From Aedes albopictus (lineage: Eukaryota > Arthropoda > Insecta > Diptera > Culicidae): 64,000 bases of DNA. Made by a program: the position numbers and the translations under genes. Below, piece after piece: positions 45,043 through 57,135 of this stretch (its first letter is position 1; every line of letters starts with the position of its first letter). The notes beneath the pieces were generated by a model. It had not been told where the DNA came from and did not search any database. It saw only the letters and a list, made by a program, of their open reading frames with translations. The stretch spans positions 365,245,238 to 365,309,237 of the forward strand of contig NC_085138.1 of the NCBI RefSeq assembly GCF_035046485.1, read 5' to 3'.

Positions 45043-46217
45043 CACGGGAAAAAATTCATTGCCGGATCCATGACTAAAATGTTATGAAATCAAAAAACTT
45101 GTCGCTTCATGATAATGTAACTACAAATCATGATATCGTGACGTAAACAACGATTATCATGGATAATAATAACTGATTCCATCAACAAAAGCCATGGCCG
45201 TCAAAAGCGTTATGAAAAAATAAGCTCGTTTTCATAAATTGAATACCATAAAGCTGAGTCATGATAGCATGGCTCTGAGTCATAAAACTATGACGCTGAG
45301 TCATCTCAACCAGACGCGGAGTCGTATGAACATAATGCAGAGTCATAAAATCATGAATCACAACAAACGAATTTGGGCACTGTAAGCGTTACGCAAACCC
45401 TCACGCAGAATCACCTACGCCATTTTTGTCACTTCTGTCAAGGCGCCTTTTGTGAGCGGCAGTGTTTTTCGGTAAGATTTTTTTTTGGTTTTCGAAAAAG
45501 TATAGTGAATTGTTCTTACTTAAGTAGTAGTAGTAAACTATATAATTATTGAACTACATTCCAGAAGTTGAAAGTGAAAAAACTCCATATTCCGGCACAA
45601 AACTCCGGCCAGCTTCATCAGCAGCAGAACAATCAAGCTCACGCACAATTCCGGCGCAACATTTTGGCCAGCTTCATCAGCAGAAGAAAAAATACGGTAT
45701 ATAAATTACAAATACTAGAATCATGCATACTGCTTATGTTTTTATAACATTAGGTAATAAATTTAGAACATGCTTTATGATAACATGACCAGTACTACCA
45801 TTTTTCGCAAATCGATCCAGTACCATAAATGACAAATACTTGCACCATGAGTAATGCTCAAGCTTTCATAAATTTAGTTCATAGTTTGAGTACGTACTTC
45901 ATGATAATATGAACCGACTTACCAAATTTCGCTAATAAAACTGGAACCATAAATGACAACTACTAGATCTATGAAAACCGCTTCTGGTTTTATGAATCTA
46001 GTTAATAGCTCTGGTATTCATGGGCATGATATCATGACTTAACTTACAAATGTTTGTCAATAAATATGAAAAACGTAACGCCAAGGTGATGTTACGGCAA
46101 CATGAGTCATGAAATTATGACCTTTTTTTGTGGTGTATATTTATAACATGAAAACACACATTTTACGCGAAATCATGACTCATTTAGCAGGTTTTAAGCA
46201 GCGGATTTTTTCCCGTG
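45043..46217. mobile_element. 1175-bp TA-flanked DNA element inside the reverse transcriptase
   Basis: The ends are CACGGGAAAAAATTC and, reversed, CACGGGAAAAAATCC. TA is duplicated at 45041-45042 and 46218-46219, exactly where the RT reading is interrupted. The interior carries about three diverged units of roughly 120 bases (ACCATAAATGACAA, TTCATGATAATATGA words, about 45720-46060). No transposase is present. Confidence 0.85.
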
Positions 46218-47115
46218 TACTGTTCAACATCGCTCTGGAAGGTGTGATGCGACGAGCCGGGCTCAATAGCCGAGGAACGATTTTCACAAAATCCGGTCAA
46301 TTTCTGTGCTTTGCGGACGACATGGACATTATTGCCAGAACATTTGGAACGGTGGCAGAGCTATACACCCGCCTGAAATGCGAAGCAGCAAAGGTCGGTC
46401 TGGTGGTGTATGCCTCAAAAACAAAGTACATGCTGGTAAGCGGAATCGAACACAACCGGATCCGTCTGGGTAGTGATGTAACGATAGACGGGTATACTTT
46501 CGAGGTGGTGGAGGAATTCGTCTACCTCGGAGCCTTACTGACGGCTGACAACAACGTGAGTCGTGAAATTCGGAGACGCATCATCAGCGGAAGTCGGGCC
46601 TACTAAGGGCTCCAGAAGAAACTGCGGTCGAAAAAGATTCACCCACGCACCAAATGCACCATGTACAAAACGCTAATAAGACCGGTGGTCCTCTATGGGC
46701 ACGAGACATGTACCATGCTCGAGGAGGACCTGCAAGGACGATCTTCGGCGGTGTGCAGGAGAACGGTGTGTGGCGGAGAAGGATGAACCACGAGCTCGCT
46801 GCACTTTACGGCGAACCCAGCATGCAGAAGATGGCCAAAGCCGGAAGGATACAGTGGTCAGGGCATGTTGCAAGAATGCCGGATAAAAACCATGCAAAGC
46901 TGGTGTTTGCAACTGATCCGGTTGGCACAAGAAGGCGTGGAGCGCAGAGAGCACGATGGGCGGACCAGGTGGAGCGTGACCTGGCGAGCATTGGGCGCGA
47001 CCGAGGATGGAGAGCGGCAGCCACAAACCGAGTATTGTGGCGTACTATTGTTGATTATGTCTTGTCTTAATGATGTAGAACAAATAAATGTATGTATTAA
47101 TTTATAATTATTTTA

Positions 47116-48111
47116 AAAATATGTATTTATTTAACAAGAGTGTAAATCTAATATTAAAAAAAAAGCGAGAAACTTAAAAAAAGAAAACAAAAAAAAACAA
47201 TCTGGCAGTTACAAGCAGAGTTTAAAATTTTCATTTTCAATGAATGAAATTCAACATGAATTTTGAAAATTCTCAACTGGGGGATCAAAATAAAATTCAT
47301 TTTGGTGAATGAATTTTTTCACCTATTCATTCATTTTTCTGTCTCTGACAATTTTCACTGAGAAATAAAACTGGACCGTAACTCCCGATTATACTTCCAA
47401 TCACCTCAAAACTTGTGTATAGTAGTTAATTAAAATATTAATTATTTTCTCTATTCGTCCATTAAGTCGGATTGTGCGTCTGTTAACAGAAATTGGACAT
47501 TTTACTACGTGCGAAAAAATATTCGTGACAGAGAATTGAATGAAAAAAGAGAGGCATTCAGCTGACAGTGAATGTGACCAAACACGAATGAAAAAATGAG
47601 AATGTCAATCTTCACTTTCAATCTTCGAATTTTTTATTCTCTGGTTACAAGAATTTACTGACTTTAGATTTAAAGTGATATTTTAATCTGGTTTTGAATT
47701 ACAACCGACTGAACATGTTTAAAAGACAAATCATAGAAAAGTTAAGCTTTTCTTCAATAGACAGGTTCGATAAATTAAGAAAGCAAAGCATGCAAAGTGG
47801 CTTATCTAGTCAAGTTTTATTTAAATCTGAGAGGGTGGTGCTAACTCCGAATACGATTTGGAGCGAAATTCGTCATTTTCTAACATTTGTAATAAGGTTT
47901 TAATAAAAATATAAAAAACTCGTCCAATTTATTGGAGAAATAAGATAAAATTTCATGGTTTAGTTATTGATAATAACATAAACTGAAAATAAAAAAATAA
48001 ATAAATAAAAAATAGAAATGAAAAAGTTATTATTAAAAAAAACTTGTTTTTCCTTAAAAGTGTCAATCTTGTGGTGAATGGTCGGTTGATAGGGAACATA
48101 ATTACCAGTCA
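47116..48111. other. AT-rich intergenic DNA
   Basis: GAATGAATG and TTCATTCATTT words are frequent at 47230-47350. Nothing else is recognised. Confidence 0.3.
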
Positions 48112-48396
48112 AAACTGGAAGCATTTCTTCATTTTTTTGGTTTTTGATTATTTATTAAATAACGAAACAATATTTTCAAAATCGGTTTTCGTACACATAT
48201 AGAGTATGGATCGTGGTATCTACTGAATTTTTTTGAGGTGGAAAATGTTTTCCATTGTTGCAGAAACCATTTTTTGAGAAATTTTGTTCAAAAATGGTTT
48301 CTGCAAAAACGAAAAACATTTGCCACCATAAAAAAATATTGCTTCGTTATTTAATAAAAAATCAAAAACCAAAAAGTGAGGAAATGCTTCCAGTTT
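48112..48396. repeat. 285-bp inverted repeat with an inner hairpin
   Basis: Outer arms of about 62 bases share AACTGGAAGCATTTC and GGTTTTTGATT...TTTATTAAATAACGAA. A second pair built on GCAGAAACCATTTTTGA lies inside. Confidence 0.65.
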
Positions 48397-48760
48397 CGCC
48401 TTAAGGCATTATTTCATCGATATCAAAAATGGTGTTTAAAAACCCTGTTTTTATTTTTTTTTCTTGAATCTTGATAAATGTTGTGATGATCACCCATAGG
48501 TACAACACTTTTTTGTAGGAATTGTATTTTTTTTCACTGAACAAATTTGAATGATATCAGCCAAGAAAAAAGCTTGGTTTACGTATACAACTAACGTTCA
48601 CAATAACCTTAAAAAATCTTGCCGAAATAAACATTATTTTTTTCGGAGATACTATATAAATCATCAAAAAATGAATGGTAGTTCTATTTTTTAAATAATC
48701 ATTTAACTTGGACGTTTATCTCAAAGATTACGTATCTTATTTTTGCACAAATAAAGTCCT

Positions 48761-49338
48761 TATATCAGAAAATTTATTTTTTCAAGAAAAATTTTCTCTG
48801 CACTGGTCAATTTTGATGAACTTTTTTCTATGCTCCTCCAAATCACTTTTACACATATAAAAATATATCAACTTCAAGTTTAAATGCTAAAAAATCCTTA
48901 AAAAATTGCATTTTATACAGATTGCTATTTGGTATAGTGTACCCATTCAACCATATTTTTAATAATACTAAACAATTTCCAAATTTCTTCAGGCTGTTCA
49001 AAACTATACTAGGGGAACTTACGTATGTTCGAAAATTTTGTACTCTTCATTATATCAGAAAATTTATTTTTTCAAGAAAAATTTTCTCTGCACTGGTCAA
49101 TTTTGATGAACTTTTTTCTATGCTCCTCCAAATCACTTTTACACATATAAAAATATATCAACTTCAAGTTTAAATGCTAAAAAATCCTTAAAAAATTGCA
49201 TTTTATACAGATTGCTATTTGGTATAGTGTACCCATTCAACCATATTTTTAATAATACTAAACAATTTCCAAATTTCTTCAGGCTGTTCAAAACTATACT
49301 AGGGGAACTTACGTATGTTCGAAAATTTTGTACTCTTC
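48761..49338. repeat. 290-bp tandem duplication, nearly identical
   Basis: 48761-49050 and 49051-49338 are the same for about 288 positions. They first differ at the trailing TCTTCAT / TCTTCGT. The near-absence of differences contrasts with the diverged repeats around it. Confidence 0.95.
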
Positions 49339-50889
49339 GTCATGAGGCTTTTTTTTGAAACCTGTTAATTTTTTTTTCTCTTTTTTATTTTGGGATTTTC
49401 TGCCGTAGACAGGTTCATCCCGAGAACCGCGAGAACCTGTTGAACTCAAAGTTGGCGTCAAATCTTTCTCCAGCAAGCTGAATTATACGACCAATTTCAG
49501 GCAATTTGGCCTACAAAAGACCCCTCCCCCCTCCCCCATGATGAAGAGAACAGACCTGCCGATAATACCCAAAGTCACCCTATATTGTGAAAATTTGATA
49601 GAAAAACCAAAAGAAAAGATCAGCCATGCTTCGAGATAGAGCATTCTGTACATTTTCAATTAATTTCCAATACATTCCTTATTACCTCTTTAAGTATATG
49701 TGTAGCCTTTACCTTTTCGCTCGAATTGAGAACTGCACGAATCTGTCGTGGTTTGTGCATCAGCTGCGCCGTAAGTTTCCATCGTTTACCGTCGAAGCGC
49801 TAACGGCAATAAAAGGTGGTGGGAATTGGAAACAGTGGGAACAACCACTACACGCTAAACAATGTCTACTCTGTGGCTTATTTGTTCTTCTCAAGAAATC
49901 GACAAAGGTGTTATTTGGTATTAAAATTGGGATAATTAATAGCATAAGTTAGTGGAGAATGCTGTGGGTTATATTAATTAACAGATTAGTTATTTTAGCT
50001 ATTGCTTATATAAAAGAACTTATCAATTTTCGCACAAAACCTATTCAGCCACTGAGAAAACACAATTCTAGGATCGAAGTAAATATCAACGTTGCGAGTA
50101 GATGTAATAACTGTTTTCTTCTTTACGAATAAAAAGTTCATTTGAGAATTAAAACAGTAAATTACAAAAAATCATGAAAATGCAACTTTATAGTTAAGTA
50201 ATATTTTTGTCAAAATATTATATGTAACTCATAAAGTCAGAAAATGAGTAGCATTTTACTGACGTTTTCTTCTTTCTGCCATTTTGCTGAATCGCCCCCT
50301 GCAGTGCTTTCTTGAAACCACTGAAATAGTGTAGTTCATGGCTCAACTAAATTTTGAGAACTCCTTCGACATTGATGCCAGTTTCTCTGAACTTGAAATC
50401 TTTTGCTCGAATCTAAAAATAGGTGTACCCAGTATGTACATTTCCATTTCAATCGAATGCATTTTTTCCTCTGTTGTGATTCCACTCTCTTCCCGTTTTA
50501 TTTGGTGGCTCTCTCCATACATTCTTGTAGATGAATGCAACAATGTTGTCGGCGCATGGTGAAAATGTTATTATAAATTATTTTTATTGCTCATTACTAC
50601 TCTACTTAGGTACGGGCAAAGTAGTGTTCCATCCCGACCGAATGTGGTGGCATATTTGGCACCAATCGAGTCTCTCGATGCTGAATGATGGTAGTTGGTC
50701 CAACTTAAACCATGCATGATTACCTCGTAGAGGTGAATGAGTAAAGGAGTAATAATGCGTTGGGTGTGGATGGCGTTAAAAATAAATAAAAATTAAAAGT
50801 ATGATTTTAGTTAGTGTTTATATTTATGCAATAGGAAGCCGGTTGGACAGTTTTCATTGCGATATGCATAGACTCTCATTATACCCAAA
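49339..50889. other. No feature recognised
   Basis: Only small ORFs with no recognisable motif. A C-rich ACCCCTCCCCCCTCCCCC tract lies at about 49518. Confidence 0.3.
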
Positions 50890-51143
50890 ATCACAGACAA
50901 ACAGACGTATCATTTAGCTAGAACGAGTTGTGGTAAAAATCATCGTCAATTATTGTCCAATACTATTGCTTCTGTACTCCGCGTAGCACACACTTGGTGG
51001 CGGTAGTGAGCAAACGCCAAATAGGAACAAACTGATGTAAGCGCCGTGAGCGAGTGAGCTGCAGAGTATTTAAACTAATCATTAAAAAATTAACGGTTGA
51101 TGAAATGGAAGCATGGAAGTGAGCAGAGTGTGATGTCTGTTTA
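50890..51143. repeat. Diverged DNA element, CACAGACAAACAGACG type
   Basis: The left end CACAGACAAACAGACGTATC and the right end TGATGTCTGTTTATCC are roughly inverted. The interior shares GGTGGCGGTAGTG and a GCGCCG word with the inner repeat of the foldback elements (17418-17642 and 19673-19886). Confidence 0.45.
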
Positions 51144-51501
51144 TCCATATAGCAACTATCTACTAATTTATATCGATTGTTGTCACAGGTTAATGAACTT
51201 CAAAACCTGAATTTTTAAAAGTTGTTCACGGTTCATTTGCTGGTTGCCTTGGTGGCTTATGTAAACAAACAAAGTAATCAAACTGATATGAACAGAGCGT
51301 GACTAGGCACAAGAGCTAGAAGGTGCGTGGTTGTTCTCTGTATCTTTCTATGATGGAAGCAAACGAAGAAGTTTTTTTTTTCTTTTTCATTTACAAATTT
51401 ACTTTCAAACAAGGCTGTATTAGGTTTTCATGTGAATTTATTACAAATATGGAAAATTTTCGCGCATGTTGACAATCCCTAAATTTTGAAAGATTTTCAC
51501 C
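51144..51501. other. No feature recognised
   Basis: Flank of the minisatellite. Confidence 0.3.
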
Positions 51502-52657
51502 GTCCCTGTGGGGATTCTTGCAGAAGTCCCTGTGGGGATTCTTGCAGAAGTTCCTGTGGGGATTCTTGCAGAAGTCCCTGTGGGGATTCTTGCAGAAGTC
51601 CCTGTGGGGATTCTTGCAGAAGTCCCTGCGGGGATTCTTGCAGAAGTCCCTGCGGGGATTCTTGCAGAAGTCCCTGCGGGGATTCTTGCAGAAGTCCCTG
51701 CGGAGGTTCTTGCAGAAGTCCCTGTGGGGATTCTTGCAGAAGTCCCTGCAGGGATTCTTGCAGAAGTCCCTGCGGGGATTCTTGCAGAAGTCCCTGCGGG
51801 GATTCTTGCAGAAGTCCCTGCGGGGATTCTTGCAGAAGTCCCTGCGGGGATTCTTGCAGAAGTCCCTGCGGGGATTCTTGCAGAAGTCCCTGCGGGGATT
51901 CTTGCAGAAGTCCCTGCGGGGATTCTTGCAGAAGTCCCTGCGGGGATTCTTGCAGAAGTCCCTGCGGGGATTCTTGCAGAAGTCCCTGCGGGGATTCTTG
52001 CAGAAGTCCCTGCGGGGATTCTTGCAGAAGTCCCTGCGGGGATTCTTGCAGAAGTCCCTGCGGGGATTCTTGCAGAAGTCCCTGCGGGGATTCTTGCAGA
52101 AGTCCCTGCGGGGATTCTTGCAGAAGTCCCTGCGGGGATTCTTGCAGAAGTCCCTGCGGGGATTCTTGCAGAAGTCCCTGCGGGGATTCTTGCAGAAGTC
52201 CCTGCGGGGATTCTTGCAGAAGTCCCTGCGGGGATTCTTGCAGAAGTCCCTGCGGGGATTCTTGCAGAAGTCCCTGCGGGGATTCTTGCAGAAGTCCCTG
52301 CGGGGATTCTTGCAGAAGTCCCTGCGGGGATTCTTGCAGAAGTCCCTGCGGGGATTCTTGCAGAAGTCCCTGCGGGGATTCTTGCAGAAGTCCCTGCGGG
52401 GATTCTTGCAGAAGTCCCTGCGGGGATTCTTGCAGAAGTCCCTGCGGGGATTCTTGCAGAAGTCCCTGCGGGGATTCTTGCAGAAGTCCCTGCGGGGATT
52501 CTTGCAGAAGTCCCTGCGGGGATTCTTGCAGAAGTCCCTGCGGGGATTCTTGCAGAAGTCCCTGCGGGGATTCTTGCAGAAGTCCCTGCGGGGATTCTTG
52601 CAGAAGTCCCTGTGGGGATTCTTGCAGAAGTCCCTGTGGGGATTCTTGCAGAAGTCC
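51502..52657. repeat. 24-bp minisatellite, about 48 copies, continuing into a gap
   Basis: The unit contains GGGGATTCTTGCAGAAGTCC plus CTGC. The first five copies and the two before the gap carry TGTGGGG. The interior is almost uniformly TGCGGGG, with odd copies near 51706-51760. Because 24 is a multiple of three and the unit lacks stops, long frames are open on both strands. These are not genes. Confidence 0.97.
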
Positions 52658-53157
52658 NNNNNNNNNNNNNNNNNNNNNNNNNNNNNNNNNNNNNNNNNNN
52701 NNNNNNNNNNNNNNNNNNNNNNNNNNNNNNNNNNNNNNNNNNNNNNNNNNNNNNNNNNNNNNNNNNNNNNNNNNNNNNNNNNNNNNNNNNNNNNNNNNNN
52801 NNNNNNNNNNNNNNNNNNNNNNNNNNNNNNNNNNNNNNNNNNNNNNNNNNNNNNNNNNNNNNNNNNNNNNNNNNNNNNNNNNNNNNNNNNNNNNNNNNNN
52901 NNNNNNNNNNNNNNNNNNNNNNNNNNNNNNNNNNNNNNNNNNNNNNNNNNNNNNNNNNNNNNNNNNNNNNNNNNNNNNNNNNNNNNNNNNNNNNNNNNNN
53001 NNNNNNNNNNNNNNNNNNNNNNNNNNNNNNNNNNNNNNNNNNNNNNNNNNNNNNNNNNNNNNNNNNNNNNNNNNNNNNNNNNNNNNNNNNNNNNNNNNNN
53101 NNNNNNNNNNNNNNNNNNNNNNNNNNNNNNNNNNNNNNNNNNNNNNNNNNNNNNNNN
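52658..53157. other. Assembly gap (500 N) at the minisatellite
   Basis: Nominal 500-base gap. The array probably continues, so its true length is unknown. Confidence 0.99.
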
Positions 53158-53862
53158 CTTCGTGGAATTTTTGTATAATTCCTGAAATAATTTCTGGAAC
53201 AAGTGGAAATTCCTGCATTCATGTAGGAATTCGAGAGTAACCTTTTAAGAAATCCTGAAGAGGATCTAGTGAGATGATTTCGAACCGCATTTTTAGATAG
53301 CTACTATTTTGATTTTTTTGGCCAAAAACTGTAACTTTAATTTTTTTTACTGAGCCCAGATTGTCAGTGAAATACACTTATATTTCACTCTAGCATAACC
53401 TACTAGGAGACTAATAACTACAACAACAGGGTACGCTTCGTCAGAAAACATCAAAATTATATCGGCGAGTATTTTTCCTCGATCGAGATTTCAGTTTCCC
53501 AAAAGTATATCACATTTTTGAACTCCGGTTAAAAAAACTCAGCCATATTAGACCTTTGCAGCTTCATTTGCGTAACGTGGTTAGTCAATTATAAAGTAAA
53601 TTCTACACCAAATAGGAAGTATTGATATTGTTAACAGTATTTTAATAAATTGTGTTTTCCAGATATTCACCTCAAAAGAAGTGGCTTTATTTGAGGACTC
53701 TTGTCGGAGAAGCTATTTAGGATGCTGGAATTGTATAAGCTAATTAACGCCAACTTGCAGAAAAACTTCTCCTTGGACAAGCATGGACTTTACTTTAGCT
53801 CTCCCCGCCCTTCCCACCATGTAATCCTCGTATAACATGGATGGCTCCTTCGAACAAACCCA
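53158..53862. other. No feature recognised
   Basis: AT-rich. The first 80 bases resemble the degenerate ATTCCTGAAATAATTTCTGG repeat. Confidence 0.3.
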
Positions 53863-53930
53863 TTCTATTCTATTATATTCAATTCTATTCTATTCCATTC
53901 TATTTTATTCTATTCTATTTTATTCTAGCA
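53863..53930. repeat. (TTCTA)n pentanucleotide microsatellite
   Basis: Imperfect run of ATTCTATTCTATT units with TTCCA and TTTTA variants. Confidence 0.9.
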
Positions 53931-54452
53931 CTTGCACAGCCATTATTGACAAGCATCCTGGAAATAGCAGAATTAATTTTGTTATTTTTTGTCAACATTA
54001 ATATTTGCAGCATATCAGCTATAATATGATACAAATATTAAAATGGCCAGACCCACTGTGCAGACTAATGGGATTGAAGATAATTCAAAAAATTACGGCA
54101 ATCAGGTTATACACTCATGCATAACATGATGAACGCATGTTTTTGAATTTGATAATTGAAGAAACGGGGACAACCGTACCAACCGTTTCATTTTAATCCT
54201 CCCTAACGCTTTAGCGTTATCCGAAAGTGAATCCTTCGAACAAACCCATAAAAAAAATATCAAACTCAAAAGATGTCCATGAATTAAATTACGCTGGAAC
54301 TCGTTTTTCAAAAACAAGATGATGGCCGAAGAGTTCTTACAGAAAGTTCACTCAGAAATCCAAAAGGGGAAAAAGCAACTTTTCTGCCAGAATCTTCAGT
54401 AATATTAGTAGTGGAAATTTTAAAAGAACATGAAGAAATTAGTGAACAGTAC
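53931..54452. other. No feature recognised
   Basis: AT-rich intergenic sequence. Confidence 0.3.
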
Positions 54453-54714
54453 TTCTTCATCCTTCTTATTGGCTCTACGTCCCCACTCGGACTTGGCCTG
54501 CCTCGCTTCAACTTAGTGTTCTTTGAGCACTTCCACAGTCATTAATTGAAGGGCTTTATTTGCCTGCCATTTCATGAATTTTTATATTGTGAGGCAAACA
54601 CAATAATACTCTATGCCCAGGGAGTCGAGATAATTTTCCCGACTGGAACGAGAATCGAACCCGCCGTCTCCGGATTGGCGATCCATAGCCTTAAACACGA
54701 GGCTAACTGGAGAA
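54453..54714 (-). mobile_element. Feilai-like SINE, full length
   Basis: On the - strand it has the CTCCAGTTAGCC head, B box GGTTCGATTCT, body, and a degenerate GAAG-rich tail. GAACAGTACT at about 54443-54452 and GAACGGTACT at about 54711-54720 probably mark the target duplication with one mismatch. Confidence 0.85.
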
Positions 54715-55870
54715 CGGTACTATATTTTGAATGGAAATCCTGGATTGACTCATAGTTGAATAATCCGAAGAAGCTCGAGCAGATGTTTTAAGCCTATTTT
54801 CTGAAGAATATTGTGGTGAAATTCATGAGAGAATTTTCAAAAATTTCTACTGGAAATATTATTTTTTAAATTCTTTAATCACTTAACCTAATTTACAGCT
54901 CTATTGTCCACTAGGGCACTGCGTGAGCGATTCCAATTGGAAGCTGTACATACACTTTATACAGCGCCTAAATGTATTCTATTTCTAATTGTACTACATC
55001 GAACTGGTGGCCGCTGCGCTGCTCATGGTAGAATGATGAGCTCGAGGATGTTGATGTGTGGCTGTTGATTGTTCCTGTTTCCAGTCCGATTGGGTTGCTG
55101 TTCGCCGATGTCCAAGTATCCGGGTTCATTTGAGCCATGGGCTCATAAGAGGGTCAGTGTCAGCTGCTCACAGGGGGAAAGAGCAACTGACGAAAGTGAA
55201 GGGGGTGGGATCGAACCGATACTGGCAATATTGTTGTCAACATTTTTCTGGATATACATAGATTCTCTCCAGATCCTGTATAGTTTAGTTGTTTCTAGTG
55301 CATCAATCATATAGGATGTTTCTGGAGAAATTTATGGAAGTATGAGAAAATGGTAGTCCAACTCATATACACCTCTCTTGAAGAAGTGGCAAATCTCTGG
55401 AAAAAAATGACATGCTTACATGCTGACATGTAAGGAAAAATGTCAGGTGAAAATAAAACATCTGCCCTTTTTCAAGGGAAAAGCTGTCTTAAGCTTTTTG
55501 TTATATCGTTTGTGTCACAGTTTCTATTTGAGCTTCTTGCAACTTACCTGCACAAAAAGTTTCAAATCGATAGCTGTGAGAACCTGGCTGAGTGTCCAAC
55601 AAAGATGCGGTCTGGACCTAACAAGAATTGCCAAGAAGAGTATCTGAAATCCTTGGATATTCTTGCAGGAATTCTTGAAGAATTTATTCAAGAAATTCCA
55701 GAAAAGATCCTTTGAAAAATCTGGAAGATTCTGGACAAAATCGCGAAAGAAATCTTTTAGAAATTTCGTAAGTATTCTGGTTGAATTTCTGAATAAATCT
55801 CTAAATGAATACTTTATACAATTTTGGAGAAATTTCTAGAGAAATTCGTTAAGCAATCTCGAGAAAAGAA
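54715..55870. other. Intergenic DNA, degenerate repeats at the right end
   Basis: From about 55640 it carries the GAAATTCCAGAAAAG-type degenerate repeat. A B-box-like GGATCGAACCG at about 55208 hints at another eroded SINE. Nothing firm. Confidence 0.3.
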
Positions 55871-56127
55871 TCTATATATATATAAAAATGCAGTGGCATA
55901 CGTGGGACCGCGCATAACTTGCGAACGGAAGCTCCGATTTTTGTCATCTAAGTTTTGTTCAGTTAGTTTTAACCCAAGGAAGGTTTATGAGCCAAAAAAT
56001 ATGGAAAAAATGAGAGCATTTGAAAATCGATCTCCCATACATTTTGACCGGGGACTTGGTCTTGGCTAGAAACTTGAAACGTGAAAAAAACGCAGTAGGC
56101 AAGACAAAGTTTGCCGGGTACAGCTAG
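55871..56127 (+). mobile_element. Non-autonomous Helitron (257 bp)
   Basis: It starts TCTATATATATATAAAAATG and ends TTTGCCGGGTACAGCTAG. It lies between A (55870) and T (56128), as Helitrons insert without duplication. A small hairpin, GGCAA (56098-56102) with TTGCC (56111-56115), precedes the CTAG end by about 9 bases. Start, end, hairpin and AT target all fit. Confidence 0.75.
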
Positions 56128-56219
56128 TATCTTTATAAATTCCCAGGAGAATTCGTGGAGAGACCCTTGAAAACTCTCTGATTGAATTCCACGATAACTT
56201 TTCAATGCAATATTTCCTT

Positions 56220-56692
56220 CAATACACAGATAAAATTATTCATACAAAATTCAGTTTTTTTTTTTGTCAGTATTAACGAGATTTTTAACCCTAGGCTAGT
56301 TCATCTCGGGACCCACGCTTTACTTCCCTTCCGAAGGAAGAACCCACATTTTTGTGAGTATGTCAGGAGTGGGATTCGATCCCAGGTCCTCGGCGTGATA
56401 GTCTTGTGTTCTAACCACCACACCAGGTCCGCTCCGCACAAAATTCAGTGAACAATCATGCACATAAAGGGAATGCTAGAGTTAGTGCACATTTACATGA
56501 GATATCATGTAAAATTACGTTACGTTCATGTAAATTTCTGCTAAAAGTCTCGTAAGCGGTTTGTGTTCATGATGGTTTACGCGATGGTTGGTGAAAATTT
56601 ACATGATGGTGATGCAGTTTTACATTATTTCTCATGTCAAGTGCACTAACTCTAGCATTAACTTTATGTGCATGATTTCTCGCTGAATTTTA
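56220..56692. mobile_element. MITE with about 50-bp inverted repeats, interrupted by the SINE in its left arm
   Basis: The right arm (56634-56692), reversed, reads AAAATTCAGCG...ATCATGCACATAAAG then AATGCTAGAGTTAGTGCAC. The left arm has the same order, beginning left of the SINE (CAAAATTCAG) and resuming at 56449. The left boundary is approximate. Confidence 0.6.
56255..56437 (-). mobile_element. Second tRNA-derived SINE family, 183 bp, complete
   Basis: On the - strand it has an A box TGGTGTGGTGG, then TTAGAACACAAGAC, a B box GGATCGAATCC (plus-strand 56372-56382), a body and an A-run of 11. ACAAAATTCAG flanks it exactly at 56244-56254 and 56438-56448. It is unrelated to Feilai in the body and uses poly(A) instead of GAA. 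Confidence 0.88.
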
Positions 56693-56707
56693 ATTGACAC
56701 ATTCTAC

Positions 56708-57135
56708 CGTGACGTTACAACGTTTTGACGCATTCGTAGTCAGATTTTCCACTATAACTCATGAAAACGAGCATAAACCTCAAAATATTTTTCCATATTC
56801 GGATTCCTTGTAAAATTTCTGATATATTTGACCTATTGAACATTTAGGTTTCATTAGAAAAACGTGTTCAAAATGCGTATTTGTAGCGTGACGTTACAAC
56901 GCGCTAGAATCCGACCCTCTCTAACGCGCTACCAACATCTTCAAATATCTGCTCGGATTTTTATGATATTCTGAATTTTTTTTCCACCATTGAAATTTAT
57001 TGGTTTGTTCTTCAATTCAATGGAATAAAACATTTAAATTTCGGATTTGTTTTTGGATAATCGACTTTTACATTTCGTGACGTTACAACGCCCGTTCAGT
57101 TTCAAACAGGGTTCTGCTCGCGTTGTAACGTCACG
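56708..57135. repeat. Array with a conserved CGTGACGTTACAACG motif
   Basis: The 15-mer occurs at 56708-56722, 56887-56901 and 57076-57090, and inverted at 57121-57135. Direct spacings are 179 and 189 bases. The sequence between copies is much more diverged than the motif. Confidence 0.7.

Larger units (their letters stand above)
43190..47115 (+). pseudogene. Endonuclease/reverse-transcriptase non-LTR retrotransposon, broken by two insertions
   Basis: It is 5'-truncated within the AP-endonuclease domain: GDLNAQVG at about 43259, [10 protein letters not shown] at about 43460, and [11 protein letters not shown] at about 43556, with in-frame stops between. The RT follows: KTNKVAGKDG at about 44296, FIDFKAAYDSID at about 44842 (motif A), the FADD catalytic box at about 46311, and YLGALLTAD at about 46521. 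The C-terminal basic tail ends before TAATGATG at 47069. Stops, a frameshift after about 46600, and two DNA elements (44576-44730 and 45043-46217) make it dead. The short 3' end with AATAAATG suggests an RTE-like element. The clade is not certain. Confidence 0.85.

Noticed and set aside
51391..53240. ORFs of 550-600 codons on both strands across the minisatellite and gap
   Set aside because: They are open only because the 24-bp unit is a multiple of three without stops, and N bases are read as open codons.
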